A stretch of 42,466 nucleotides of DNA, from the NCBI GenBank assembly GCA_944372345.1, contig CALVYT010000011.1, forward strand, positions 1 through 42,466, read 5' to 3'. This document shows, one piece after another, positions 23,732 through 31,454 of this stretch. Source of the stretch: an uncultured Clostridia bacterium. GTDB lineage: Bacteria; Bacillota; Clostridia; Christensenellales; Pumilibacteraceae. How positions within the stretch are numbered: position 1 is the first letter of the stretch; every line of letters starts with the position of its first letter. The notes beneath the pieces are model-generated. The model was given only the letters and a program-made list of their open reading frames with translations, was not told the origin of the DNA and ran no database searches. The translations under genes and the position numbers were made by a program.

Positions 23732-24996
23732 ATGTCTTTCTCCTTTCTGATCGCTATCGATTCGGCGTGGGCGCGGAGACCTTCCGCTTCCGCGAGCGCC
23801 GTTATATCGTCCGCGCATGCGCGGAGCGCTTCTTTTTCGTATTTGATAAGGCTTATGCGTTTGACGAACGTCGAAACGCCCAATGCCGAGAAATATCTCG
23901 CCGTGCCGCCGTTCGGAAGAACGTGGTTCGTGCCCGCATAGTAATCGCCGAGAGGTTCAGGTGACCAATGCCCCATAAACACCGCGCCTGCATTATGCAC
24001 GAACGGAAGCAGGCTTTCGGGGTCGCCGACGCACAGTTCGAGATGTTCGGGAGCTACCGCGTCGGAGATCTCGCAGCACTCTTCAAGGCTGTCTGCCGTG
24101 ATCACCGTGCCGAAATCGTCGATCGATCTCTTCGCGATAGCGGCTTTGGGCAGTTTCTTTACGCGGCGTTCCACGGCTTCGGATACTTTTTCCGCAAGTT
24201 CTTTGTCCGTGGTGACGAGGATAGCCATCGCCATTTCGTCGTGCTCTGCCTGCGACAGCAGATCCGCGGCGAGGAATTCGGGATCTGCGCTGTCGTCTGC
24301 GATGACGAGTATCTCGCTCGGACCCGCGATCATGTCTATCCCGACGTCGCCGTATACAAGACGCTTCGCTTCTGTCACATACATATTGCCCGGTCCGCAG
24401 ATCACGTCCGCCTTCGGGATCGTCCGTGTACCGTATGCCATTGCGGCGATCGCCTGCGCTCCGCCGACGGCGAATATTTTTGAAACTCCGCATTCCGCCG
24501 CGGCGACTATCGTAAGGGGCGACGTTCCCGGAGTGCACATTATGATGTCCTTAACGCCCGCTATCGCGGCGGGGATCGCCGTCATCAGCACGGAACTCGG
24601 ATACGACGCCTTGCCGCCGGGGACGTATATCCCCGCTCTGCCTACGGGGCGGATCATATAACCCGTCGACGCGCCCGGCGAATTTTCTTCCAGCGCGCCC
24701 GGAAGCAGCTGTTTTTTGTGATATTCTTCAATGTTGGCTTTCGCCCGCCGCAGAGCGCCGAGCAGCGCGTCCGGCACGCTGTCGTATGCCGCGGCAATGT
24801 CCCTGTCGGTCAGCTGCAAACTGTCTGTCGTCAGTTTCACTCTGTCAAACTTTTCGGTGAGTTCGATCAGCGCGTCGTCGCCCTTTTCCTTTACGAGCGA
24901 TATGATCTCTTCCACGCTCCTTTTTGCTCCGTCCGAGAGGGCGGACCTGCGTGAAAAAATTCTTTTAAGTCCTTCCGTTTTGTTGGTTATAAGCAT
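23728..24996 (-). CDS. hisD: Histidinol dehydrogenase HisD
   Basis: HisD oxidises histidinol to histidine in two NAD-dependent steps. The 422-residue protein shows PGGKASYPSSVLM, GPGNMYVTEAKR, IDMIAGPSEILVIAD, the zinc and catalytic stretch LSQAEHDEMA, PEHLEL and NHVLPNGGTARY. The start follows a GC-rich hairpin; only a poor ribosome site (GGCGG) precedes it, so translation may depend on hisG. Confidence 0.96.
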   Translation of the reverse strand: MLITNKTEGLKRIFSRRSALSDGAKRSVEEIISLVKEKGDDALIELTEKFDRVKLTTDSLQLTDRDIAAAYDSVPDALLGALRRAKANIEEYHKKQLLPGALEENSPGASTGYMIRPVGRAGIYVPGGKASYPSSVLMTAIPAAIAGVKDIIMCTPGTSPLTIVAAAECGVSKIFAVGGAQAIAAMAYGTRTIPKADVICGPGNMYVTEAKRLVYGDVGIDMIAGPSEILVIADDSADPEFLAADLLSQAEHDEMAMAILVTTDKELAEKVSEAVERRVKKLPKAAIAKRSIDDFGTVITADSLEECCEISDAVAPEHLELCVGDPESLLPFVHNAGAVFMGHWSPEPLGDYYAGTNHVLPNGGTARYFSALGVSTFVKRISLIKYEKEALRACADDITALAEAEGLRAHAESIAIRKEKDI

Positions 24997-25009
24997 AGTT
25001 CTTTACCGC

Positions 25010-25026
25010 CGCGCCGCTGCGGCGCG
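25010..25026 (-). other. GC-rich hairpin in the hisG-hisD junction
   Basis: CGCGCCG and CGGCGCG arms with a 3-nt loop lie 2 nt after the hisG stop and 13 nt before the hisD ATG. The stem sits against the only G-rich stretch that could serve as the hisD ribosome site. Confidence 0.45.
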
Positions 25027-25028
25027 AT

Positions 25029-25643
25029 TTATACGTTCTTTCCGATCTTGTCGAACAGCGACGAGAGTTCTTTTCGCGTTTTGAGACTCACTCTGTTCAC
25101 CACTACGCGCGCGCTGCACTTGCAGACCTCTTCGAGCACGCAAAGTCCGTTGGCTTCCAGCGTTTTGCCGCTTTCTACTATATCGACGATGACGTCCGAA
25201 AGTCCCATTACGGGCGCAAGCTCCACCGAGCCGCTGAGCTTAATTATATCCACGGTCTTTCCGCGCGCGCCGAAATACTCTTTGGTGACGTGCGGATATT
25301 TCGTTCCCACGCGTAGTATGCCGCCCGCTTTTTCCAGCGAATCGGGATAGCCGCATACGCATAACCGGCAGGCACCGAATCCGAGATCCATGATCTCGAA
25401 TATGTCCTTGTCCGCTTCGAGGAGAGTGTCTTTCCCGACTACCCCGAAGTCGGCTACGCCGCGTTCGACGTATGTCGGAACGTCCCCCGGCTTAACGAAT
25501 ACGAAGCGGTAATCCCCGCTGCCGTCCTCGAGCACGAGCTTTCGCGTTTCCGTTTTGAGTTCCGCGAGATCCAGTCCGCATTTTTCCAGCAGTTCTATTG
25601 ATTTCTGGGCAAGCCGCCCTTTTGCAAGCGCTACCGTTATCAT
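25029..25643 (-). CDS. hisG: ATP phosphoribosyltransferase, short form HisG
   Basis: HisG joins ATP and PRPP in the first, committed step. The 204-residue product is the short form (HisGS), which lacks the C-terminal regulatory domain and needs HisZ. Family stretches are ITVALAKGRL, RGVADFGVVGKD and GLSDVIVDIVESGKTLEANGL. It overlaps the hisZ stop by 4 bp. Confidence 0.96.
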   Translation of the reverse strand: MITVALAKGRLAQKSIELLEKCGLDLAELKTETRKLVLEDGSGDYRFVFVKPGDVPTYVERGVADFGVVGKDTLLEADKDIFEIMDLGFGACRLCVCGYPDSLEKAGGILRVGTKYPHVTKEYFGARGKTVDIIKLSGSVELAPVMGLSDVIVDIVESGKTLEANGLCVLEEVCKCSARVVVNRVSLKTRKELSSLFDKIGKNV

Positions 25644-26839
25644 ATTTTACTCCCTTTCGGAGATATAGTCAACTCAATGGGCGCCCCGTCGAAAAGAACG
25701 GCGCGTGAGATCCCTTTTTCGCGGCAGTAGCCGATGAGTTCGTCCTCGCCGCCGAATATGCGGACGACTATGTTTTTTCTGCGCAGTTTGTTCACCGTCT
25801 CACGGACTACGCTTTCGTCGCAGTCCGCGACCGCGTATGCTATGTCCGCTTTGGGCGCTTTTTCGCGCTTACCCTGGTTTTTAAGCGCAGTCAGCAGACG
25901 GCGCGTACCGATCGCGAAGCCGACGGCTTTCGCAGGGCTTCCCCAGCGCGCGCAGAGCGAATCGTATCTTCCGCCGTCGAGTATGGAAACGCCTATGTCC
26001 TTGCACAGCCCTTTCATTACGAGCCCCGTATAGTAATTGTTTGCCGATACCATTCCGAGGTCTATGGAAAAATATTTTCCCAGTCCCATACGTCCGAGTT
26101 TGCTCATCAGGCGGTCCAGCCTTTCTATCGCTTCCTCGCTCCTGCGCCCCGAGCAGAGCGCGGCGGCTTTGCCGAGAATCTCTTTCCCTCCGAAGAGCGC
26201 CGGCAGCGAGAGTATGCTCTCTTTGCTCTTTTCGCCGAGTCCCGAGTCGCGGAAAAACAATTCGACTCCGAGCATATCCTTTTTATTGATCAGCGCTTTC
26301 AGCTTGCGCGCCGCGTCCTCGGAAAGCCCGAAATCTTCCGCCAGTCCGTCGAAATATCCGACGTGCCCGAGTTCGACCGTATAGTCTTTCAGCCCCGTTG
26401 CGGCGAGAGCGTCGGCAGCCATTTCGAGGACTTCGAGTTCGCCGTCCTCTCCGGTGTCGCCGAGCAGTTCCACGCCCGTCTGCGCGAATTCCCTGTCTCT
26501 CGCGCTGTTGGAGTCGTCGAGATATTCGTAGGAGTCGAGCGCGTAGTACATACGCTGAACGCCCGTCATGCTCGTGACGTACATACGGCATATCTGCATC
26601 GTGGCGTCCGCGCGCATAGCCAAAAGGCTTCCGTCTGAATCCGTCAGTTTGAACAGGCGCTTTTCGGATATCGCTCCGCCCGCAGTGAAGAGTTCCCCGT
26701 ATTCGAGAGTGGGCGTGCAGACGCGTTTATATCCGTATGAGGAGAATACGCCGCATACGGCATTCTCCGCTTTGGTCTTGTTGTAACAATCGTCGGGCAG
26801 ATAATCCTGCATTCCGAAAGGCAGTTGAACTTTACTCAT
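25640..26839 (-). CDS. hisZ: ATP phosphoribosyltransferase regulatory subunit HisZ
   Basis: HisZ is a histidyl-tRNA synthetase-like protein that activates short HisG and carries feedback inhibition. The 399 residues open with LPFGMQDYLPDD and include FKLTDSDGSLLAMRADATMQICRM. Its pairing with a 204-residue HisG in the same operon distinguishes it from HisS. It is the first gene after the his promoter, with a palindrome in the leader. Confidence 0.94.
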   Translation of the reverse strand: MSKVQLPFGMQDYLPDDCYNKTKAENAVCGVFSSYGYKRVCTPTLEYGELFTAGGAISEKRLFKLTDSDGSLLAMRADATMQICRMYVTSMTGVQRMYYALDSYEYLDDSNSARDREFAQTGVELLGDTGEDGELEVLEMAADALAATGLKDYTVELGHVGYFDGLAEDFGLSEDAARKLKALINKKDMLGVELFFRDSGLGEKSKESILSLPALFGGKEILGKAAALCSGRRSEEAIERLDRLMSKLGRMGLGKYFSIDLGMVSANNYYTGLVMKGLCKDIGVSILDGGRYDSLCARWGSPAKAVGFAIGTRRLLTALKNQGKREKAPKADIAYAVADCDESVVRETVNKLRRKNIVVRIFGGEDELIGYCREKGISRAVLFDGAPIELTISPKGSKI

Positions 26840-26849
26840 TTTATCTCCG

Positions 26850-26865
26850 AAGTCCCGCGGGACTT
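26850..26865 (-). promoter_or_regulatory. Perfect 16-bp palindrome in the his leader
   Basis: AAGTCCCG is followed immediately by CGGGACTT. The palindrome lies about 30 nt downstream of the predicted start and 10 nt before the hisZ ATG. It overlaps the ribosome-site area (GGAG begins at 26848). It may be an operator or a cruciform; the leader is far too short for a T-box. Confidence 0.5.
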
Positions 26866-26901
26866 TACTTTAATGCTTTATCGCGTTAAATCGTTGAAGT
26901 A

Positions 26902-26930
26902 ATTATATCAGAGCGGCGGGCGGCTGTCAA
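26902..26930 (-). promoter_or_regulatory. SigA promoter of the his operon
   Basis: Minus strand: TTGACA (26930-26925), 17-nt GC-rich spacer, TATAAT (26907-26902), a perfect consensus. Transcription would start near 26895, giving a leader of about 56 nt. It lies in the 126-bp spacer after recG. Confidence 0.9.
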
Positions 26931-26965
26931 GCGAAAATACGAATTTTCATAAAGTATGTTTACGC

Positions 26966-28948
26966 TCAGTTCAACGAAAGAGAGCGTATAAATTCCTCTT
27001 TGCTTTCCACTTTTTCCGAGAGCGCTTTCGCTACCTCTTCGTCGGCGAGGAGTTCGGACGACAGTTTCTCCGCGCGGCGAAGCATTTCCGCTCCGATCCT
27101 GATCCCCGCGAAGGTTTCCGACGCGCCGTGCTGTCTGGTGCCGAGAAAGTCCCCCGCACCGCGCGTATCGAAATCGTATTCGGCAAGCGCGAAACCGTCC
27201 GAACAGCCGCATAGAAATCGCAGTCTTTCGTCTGCGTCGTCGGATACAAGAAAGCAATAACTGTCCTGTCCGCGTCTGCCTACCCTTCCGCGGAGCTGGT
27301 GCAGCTGACTGAGTCCCAGCCTGTCGGCTCCGAATATGACGACGGTTGTTGCCGCTTTAACGTCTATGCCGACTTCCACCACCGTCGTGCACACGAGCAC
27401 ATTGGTGTCGCCGGATGAAAACGCTCTCATTTCCCTGTCTTTATCCGCGGGGCTCATCCTGCCGTGCAGAAGTCCTACCGGGATATTTTTCATCGCGCCT
27501 TTTTTCAGTTCGCGATACAGCGAAATTGCGGATATATCGTCGTCGCCGTCTATCCTCGGGCATACGATATAGGTCTTTTCACCGCGTCCGGCTTTGCGTA
27601 AGATGTAGCCGTACATATCGCGCAGCTTGTTTTTCGATACTATGGCTGTCGTAATACACGAATTATTTTGCGGTTTATGCCGCAAATTTATTGTTTTAAG
27701 CTGTCCGTACAACGAAAGAGCCAATGTGCGCGGTATGGGAGTCGCACTCATTACGATATTGTCCGCACCCGCCGTTTTGTTTTCCAGACTGCCGCGCTGG
27801 CACACTCCGAACCTGTGCTGTTCGTCCGTTATCGTCAGCCCCGCACGGAAAAATTTCACGTCTTTTCCCGTGAGCGCGTGCGTTCCGACGACCACCGACG
27901 CGCTTCCGTCCGCTATCGACGAAAGGATGCGTTCGCGCTCCCCCGCCTTTGTCGATCCCGTAAGGCATACGGTCGTGACATTGAGTTTGCCGAAAAATGC
28001 GGACGCCGTTTCGTAATGCTGCCGCGCGAGGATCTCCGTGGGCGCCATCACGGCGCACTGATGGCCGCCGCACACCGCGTAATAAGCGGCGAGAAAGGCA
28101 ACTATTGTCTTGCCGCTGCCCACGTCGCCTTGCAGCAGAATGTTCGCCCGTTCGTCCGACGACAGACATTTTATTATCTCGTTTACGGCGGTTTGCTGAT
28201 CGTCCGTGAGCGTGAACGGCAGCGTCTTTATCGCTTCTGCAAGGCGCGCCCTGTTGTCGGGGTAGACGTTCGTGCGCGCCGAAACGCCGTATTTTGCAAG
28301 GCGGTAAACGGAGAGAGTATATGCGAGCGCTTCTGTGGCGGCGCTTTCTTTGGCTCTTTCCGCCCGTTCGACGCTCGTCGGGAAATGTGCTTCCGCTATC
28401 GCCTCTCCTATTGGGATCATACCATATTTTTCCGCAAGCTCCGCGCTCACATATCCCTTTACGCCGACGCCCGCGATAGCCGCCGCTGCGGCTTCGTACA
28501 TAAGTTTCTGATTAAGTCCTGCGGGTAGCTTATATATGGGGACTATATCCCCTTCCCGCCTCGAGATGATGCGCGGCGCGGCGATCTCTGTCCCGCTCTT
28601 CGTGCGTTTGAGTTTTCCTGCTATTATGAGAGAGTCGCCGACGAGCAGCCTGCGGTAGACGTAGTCCTGATTGAACCATGTACAGACGACGCGCGTCCCG
28701 AAGGAAACGAATTCGGCTTTGACGTAGGACAACCCGCGCCTGATCCGCTTTATGACGGGCGGAGCGGCGGGAGGAGCTTCGAATATCACGTCGCTTCCGC
28801 TCGGGAGCGCGTCCCAGACTATCGCGGCGTGTCTGTCGAAATACGCGCGGGGAAACAGCAGGAGCAGATCGAGCGGGTCGCATATCCCTCCCGCGTTCAG
28901 CTTTTCTATGCGCTTTTTCCCCAGTCCTTTTATGTCTTCAAGACGCAT
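26966..28948 (-). CDS. recG: ATP-dependent DNA helicase RecG
   Basis: RecG regresses stalled replication forks and processes branched DNA. The 660-residue protein has the wedge/OB region, helicase motif I GDVGSGKT, motif II DEQH, SATPIPRTLAL, and motif VI HQLRGRVGRRGQ. It is slightly short of the usual 680-690, mostly at the N-terminus. No Shine-Dalgarno sequence precedes the ATG, and an intrinsic terminator ends 2 bp before it. Its expression would rely on readthrough from fakA or an unseen promoter. Confidence 0.95.
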   Translation of the reverse strand: MRLEDIKGLGKKRIEKLNAGGICDPLDLLLLFPRAYFDRHAAIVWDALPSGSDVIFEAPPAAPPVIKRIRRGLSYVKAEFVSFGTRVVCTWFNQDYVYRRLLVGDSLIIAGKLKRTKSGTEIAAPRIISRREGDIVPIYKLPAGLNQKLMYEAAAAAIAGVGVKGYVSAELAEKYGMIPIGEAIAEAHFPTSVERAERAKESAATEALAYTLSVYRLAKYGVSARTNVYPDNRARLAEAIKTLPFTLTDDQQTAVNEIIKCLSSDERANILLQGDVGSGKTIVAFLAAYYAVCGGHQCAVMAPTEILARQHYETASAFFGKLNVTTVCLTGSTKAGERERILSSIADGSASVVVGTHALTGKDVKFFRAGLTITDEQHRFGVCQRGSLENKTAGADNIVMSATPIPRTLALSLYGQLKTINLRHKPQNNSCITTAIVSKNKLRDMYGYILRKAGRGEKTYIVCPRIDGDDDISAISLYRELKKGAMKNIPVGLLHGRMSPADKDREMRAFSSGDTNVLVCTTVVEVGIDVKAATTVVIFGADRLGLSQLHQLRGRVGRRGQDSYCFLVSDDADERLRFLCGCSDGFALAEYDFDTRGAGDFLGTRQHGASETFAGIRIGAEMLRRAEKLSSELLADEEVAKALSEKVESKEEFIRSLSLN

Positions 28949-28950
28949 GG

Positions 28951-28978
28951 CAAAACAAAAGGGCGGCGCGAGCCGCCC
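28951..28978 (-). terminator. Intrinsic terminator between fakA and recG
   Basis: Minus strand: GGGCGGC (28978-28972), loop TCGC, GCCGCCC (28967-28961), then TTTTGTTTTG (28960-28951). It is a strong 7-bp GC stem with a T-rich tail that touches the recG start codon (28946-28948). Confidence 0.75.
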
Positions 28979-28988
28979 GTCGTTAAAG

Positions 28989-30650
28989 TCACTCGAGCGC
29001 GATTATATAGTAATACAGCGCCTGCCCGCCGTTGTGGACGTCCACGTCGCAGTCGGGATATTTTTCCGCGATCTTTTCCGTCAGCGCCTGAGCCGCGTCC
29101 TCTTTCGTCTTATAGCCGTAGTAGAGCGTTATCGTGCTGACGTCGTCCGTCATCAGTTTGTCTGCTATTTCTTCGGCAACGGCTTCGGGATCATCGCCCT
29201 TTGCGATGATGCTCTTGTCGCTGAGACCGATGATGTCGCCTTCGTTTAAGTCAAAGCCGTCTATCGAAGTCTTTCTGACAGCAAACGTAACGCTGCCGAC
29301 TTTGACGGCGCTCCGCGCCTCTTCCATATTTTCGAGGTTATCCTCGACCGTGTCCTGCGGATTGAACGCGAGCACCGCGCTGAGTCCCTGCGGCACGTTT
29401 ACGGTAGGCACGACGTGTATGCTGCGTTTGCATATCTCTTTCGCCTGCTCCGCGGCGAGGATGATGTTCTTGTTGTTGGGGAATACGAATATATCGGTCG
29501 CGTTGATCTTGTCGCAGGCGTGAGCTATGTCGTCCGCGCTGGGATTCATCGTCTGACCGCCTTCGATGATCTCGTCCACCATAAGATCCTTGAATATGGA
29601 TGCCATCCCCTCTCCCGAACATACGGAAACCATGCCGAACGGTTTGAGCTCCACTTCCTCGCGGTGAGCGAGCAGCACTCTGTTCTGTTCGAGCATGTTC
29701 TCTATCTTGATCCTGTCGAGTTCGCCGAGTTCGAGCGCGTAGGAAAGCGCCTGACCGGGATTGTTCGTATGGACGTGGACCTTGACCATAGACAGATCGC
29801 CGATAACGAGCACGCAATCGCCTATTTTCATAAGTCTGTCTCTGAAAACGTCTATATCCGATTCTTTGGTAGTTTCTTTGAGGTTGATGACGAAGAATTC
29901 CGTGCAATACGCGAATTCTATGGAGTCCAGAGTCGTAAGGTCGGCGTGGAACTGTTCGTAGTTGTTCGCGGGACGACCTTCGGCGGCTTTTTTGATGCTG
30001 TCGTCGAAATCGAGGTTGACTTCCTCTTTGCCCGCAAGGCTGTTGTAAAAGCCCTGGAACACGATGAGCAGTCCGCGTCCGCCCGCGTCGACGACGCCCG
30101 CTTTTTTGAGCACGGGCAGCATCTCGGGCGTTTTTTTGAGCGCGTCCTCGCCCGCTTTCAATACCGAGTCGAAGAAGTCGAGCACGTTGCCGCCCGATTT
30201 TTTCGCGTATTTCGCCGCCTGTTCGCTCATCATCCTGACGACCGTCAGAATCGTGCCTTCCTGCGGTTTGGTGACCGCTTTGTATGCAATCTCGACGCCT
30301 TTGTCCATCGCCGCGGCGAGATCTTTGACCGTTATCTCTTCGCTGCATCCGGAGAGCACCGAAGTCATTCCTTTAAGTATCTGACTCGTTATGACGCCGC
30401 TGTTACCTCTCGCGCCGCGGAGCGCGCCTTTCGCCACGGCTTCGCACAGAACGCCGAGATCGTTGTTTGGGCAAGCCGTTACTTCTTTCGCCGCCGAGAT
30501 GAGGGTCAGCGACATATTCGTTCCGGTATCGCCGTCGGGCACCGGGAATACGTTCAGAGAGTCTACGTGTTGTTTATTATTGTCAAGGAGCTTTGCGCCG
30601 TTGAGTATCATTTTACGGAACGCAGCGCCGTTGATAGTTTTAAGTACCAT
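28989..30650 (-). CDS. fakA: Fatty acid kinase catalytic subunit FakA (DAK2/YloV family)
   Basis: FakA phosphorylates fatty acids held by FakB, feeding exogenous acyl chains to PlsX/PlsY. The 553-residue protein begins with a DhaL/DAK2-like kinase domain; PVPDGDTGTNM (36-46) carries the Mg-ATP aspartates 39 and 41. A middle domain and a C-terminal domain of the YloV family follow. The ATG at 30650 has GGAGG 10 nt upstream. No yloU (asp23) precedes it, unlike Bacillus. FakB (DegV-like) is not in the window. Confidence 0.93.
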   Translation of the reverse strand: MVLKTINGAAFRKMILNGAKLLDNNKQHVDSLNVFPVPDGDTGTNMSLTLISAAKEVTACPNNDLGVLCEAVAKGALRGARGNSGVITSQILKGMTSVLSGCSEEITVKDLAAAMDKGVEIAYKAVTKPQEGTILTVVRMMSEQAAKYAKKSGGNVLDFFDSVLKAGEDALKKTPEMLPVLKKAGVVDAGGRGLLIVFQGFYNSLAGKEEVNLDFDDSIKKAAEGRPANNYEQFHADLTTLDSIEFAYCTEFFVINLKETTKESDIDVFRDRLMKIGDCVLVIGDLSMVKVHVHTNNPGQALSYALELGELDRIKIENMLEQNRVLLAHREEVELKPFGMVSVCSGEGMASIFKDLMVDEIIEGGQTMNPSADDIAHACDKINATDIFVFPNNKNIILAAEQAKEICKRSIHVVPTVNVPQGLSAVLAFNPQDTVEDNLENMEEARSAVKVGSVTFAVRKTSIDGFDLNEGDIIGLSDKSIIAKGDDPEAVAEEIADKLMTDDVSTITLYYGYKTKEDAAQALTEKIAEKYPDCDVDVHNGGQALYYYIIALE

Positions 30651-30784
30651 AATATATAATCCTCCGTCCTGCGCGGTGCGCAAGTATCAGAACGATTTTC
30701 AAAAATCGATTGTATGCGGACCTATGAGGCAGTATGTTTTTCCGCCATAATCCCGTCTTTTCGGGCGCTCGCAATACATATTCT

Positions 30785-30813
30785 ATTTTACTCCAAAGCG
30801 CGATAAATTGCAA
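30785..30813 (-). promoter_or_regulatory. Promoter of fakA
   Basis: Minus strand: TTGCAA (30813-30808), 17-nt spacer, TAAAAT (30790-30785). The start would be near 30778, giving a leader of about 128 nt before the ATG. Confidence 0.65.
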
Positions 30814-30847
30814 GAGATTTTATCTGCTTCCGCGAATTTTCATTCGC

Positions 30848-30873
30848 AATTTGTGAAAAATTTTTCACAAATT
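30848..30873. promoter_or_regulatory. 26-bp perfect palindrome between fakA and rpmB
   Basis: The half-site AATTTGTGAAAAA is repeated inverted with no spacer. It lies 22 bp upstream of the rpmB -35 box and 35 bp upstream of the fakA -35 box, so one protein could reach both promoters. TGTGA half-sites resemble Rex or CRP, but here they are 8 bp apart rather than 6. Confidence 0.5.
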
Positions 30874-30894
30874 TTATAAAGCGGCTCAAAACAC

Positions 30895-30923
30895 TTGCTT
30901 TTATTTTCCGTCGGTGGTATAGT
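30895..30923 (+). promoter_or_regulatory. SigA promoter of rpmB
   Basis: TTGCTT (30895-30900), 17-nt spacer, TATAGT (30918-30923). The start would be near 30930, leaving a short leader with GGAGG before the ATG. Confidence 0.8.
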
Positions 30924-30955
30924 ATTACGGTAAAAAGAAAACGGAGGCAAGTCAA

Positions 30956-31141
30956 ATGAGTAAAGTATGCGCGCTGTGCGGAAAAGGAAGGACCGCAGGT
31001 AAGAACGTCAGCCACTCTAACAGACATACCGTAAGATCTTTCAGCGCCAATGTTCACAAGATGAAACTGGATATCGACGGTCAGGTCAAGAGTGTGTATG
31101 TATGCACTCGCTGCAAGAGAACGCTGAACAAGGAAAACTGA
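30956..31141 (+). CDS. rpmB: 50S ribosomal protein bL28 (zinc form)
   Basis: The 61-residue protein carries the paired zinc motifs CALC (Cys5, Cys8) and CTRC (Cys50, Cys53) and the basic stretch SNRHTVRSFSANV. GGAGG lies 8 nt upstream. It is transcribed alone, against the direction of its neighbours, with its own promoter and terminator, as in Bacillus where it also stands divergent near yloU-yloV. Confidence 0.97.
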   Translation: MSKVCALCGKGRTAGKNVSHSNRHTVRSFSANVHKMKLDIDGQVKSVYVCTRCKRTLNKEN

Positions 31142-31155
31142 TCACGGAAAATCAT

Positions 31156-31182
31156 GCCGGCTTAAAGCCGGCTTTTCTTTTT
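31156..31182 (+). terminator. Intrinsic terminator of rpmB
   Basis: GCCGGCTT and AAGCCGGC pair almost back to back, followed by TTTTCTTTTT. It begins 14 nt after the rpmB stop. Confidence 0.85.
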
Positions 31183-31256
31183 GCCGCAATAAATATTATA
31201 CGGCGCTTTCCCTGAAATATATCGGATCTTTTGTTTTCGCGGTTGTCTTGCCGACA

Positions 31257-31295
31257 ACAAAAAGACGAAGCCGCTTCGCTGCAGCGAAGCGGCTT
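31257..31295 (-). terminator. Terminator of the yicC-to-spoVM unit
   Basis: A 28-bp perfect palindrome (half-site AAGCCGCTTCGCTG, 31268-31295) is followed on the minus strand by CGTCTTTTTG. It begins 14 nt after the spoVM stop. The other strand lacks a T-run right behind it. Confidence 0.75.
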
Positions 31296-31309
31296 ATTTC
31301 ATCGCCGTT

Positions 31310-31405
31310 CTATTCCCCGGCGTCGCGCTCTTTCCTCTTTCCCGACAGAAGCCTGAGAAGCGGTCTGAGCGCCGCGGGAGCTTTTATGCATATGATCTTA
31401 GGCAT
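31310..31405 (-). CDS. spoVM: Stage V sporulation protein SpoVM (31-residue amphipathic helix)
   Basis: A 31-residue frame begins MPKIICIKAPAALRPLLRLL and ends in a basic, charged tail (KRKERDAGE). SpoVM is a short amphipathic helix that recognises the convex forespore membrane and anchors SpoIVA, the base of the spore coat. Bacillus SpoVM has 26 residues with IKLPKF near the start; the IK-x-P core (Pro10 here, Pro9 there) and Arg18 align. GGAGG lies 8 nt before the ATG. The gene sits 49 bp after rpe and next to rpmB, the same place as in Bacillus, and is followed by a strong terminator. The protein is a few residues longer than usual. Chance similarity is possible for so short a frame, but position, ribosome site and composition agree. 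Confidence 0.85.
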   Translation of the reverse strand: MPKIICIKAPAALRPLLRLLSGKRKERDAGE

Positions 31406-31454
31406 CTTCGTTCCCTCCCTTCCGATTATATGCGGCGGAGCGAGCGGCTGTGAA

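Larger units (their letters stand above)
30651..30955. other. Divergent spacer between fakA and rpmB (305 bp)
   Basis: The spacer holds a promoter for each gene, a 26-bp palindrome, and a fakA leader of about 128 nt. That leader contains small stems: CGATTTT/AAAATCG around 30693-30708, and CCCG/CGGG around 30752-30765. No coding potential for a YloU-sized protein is visible and I match no known riboswitch. Confidence 0.6.

Noticed and set aside
26840..26900. T-box riboswitch before hisZ
   Set aside because: The leader is about 56 nt and lacks the T-box sequence and specifier-loop architecture.
30848..30873. Rex or CRP/FNR operator
   Set aside because: Half-sites TGTGA match, but they are separated by 8 bp instead of 6 for Rex/CRP, so the family cannot be named.
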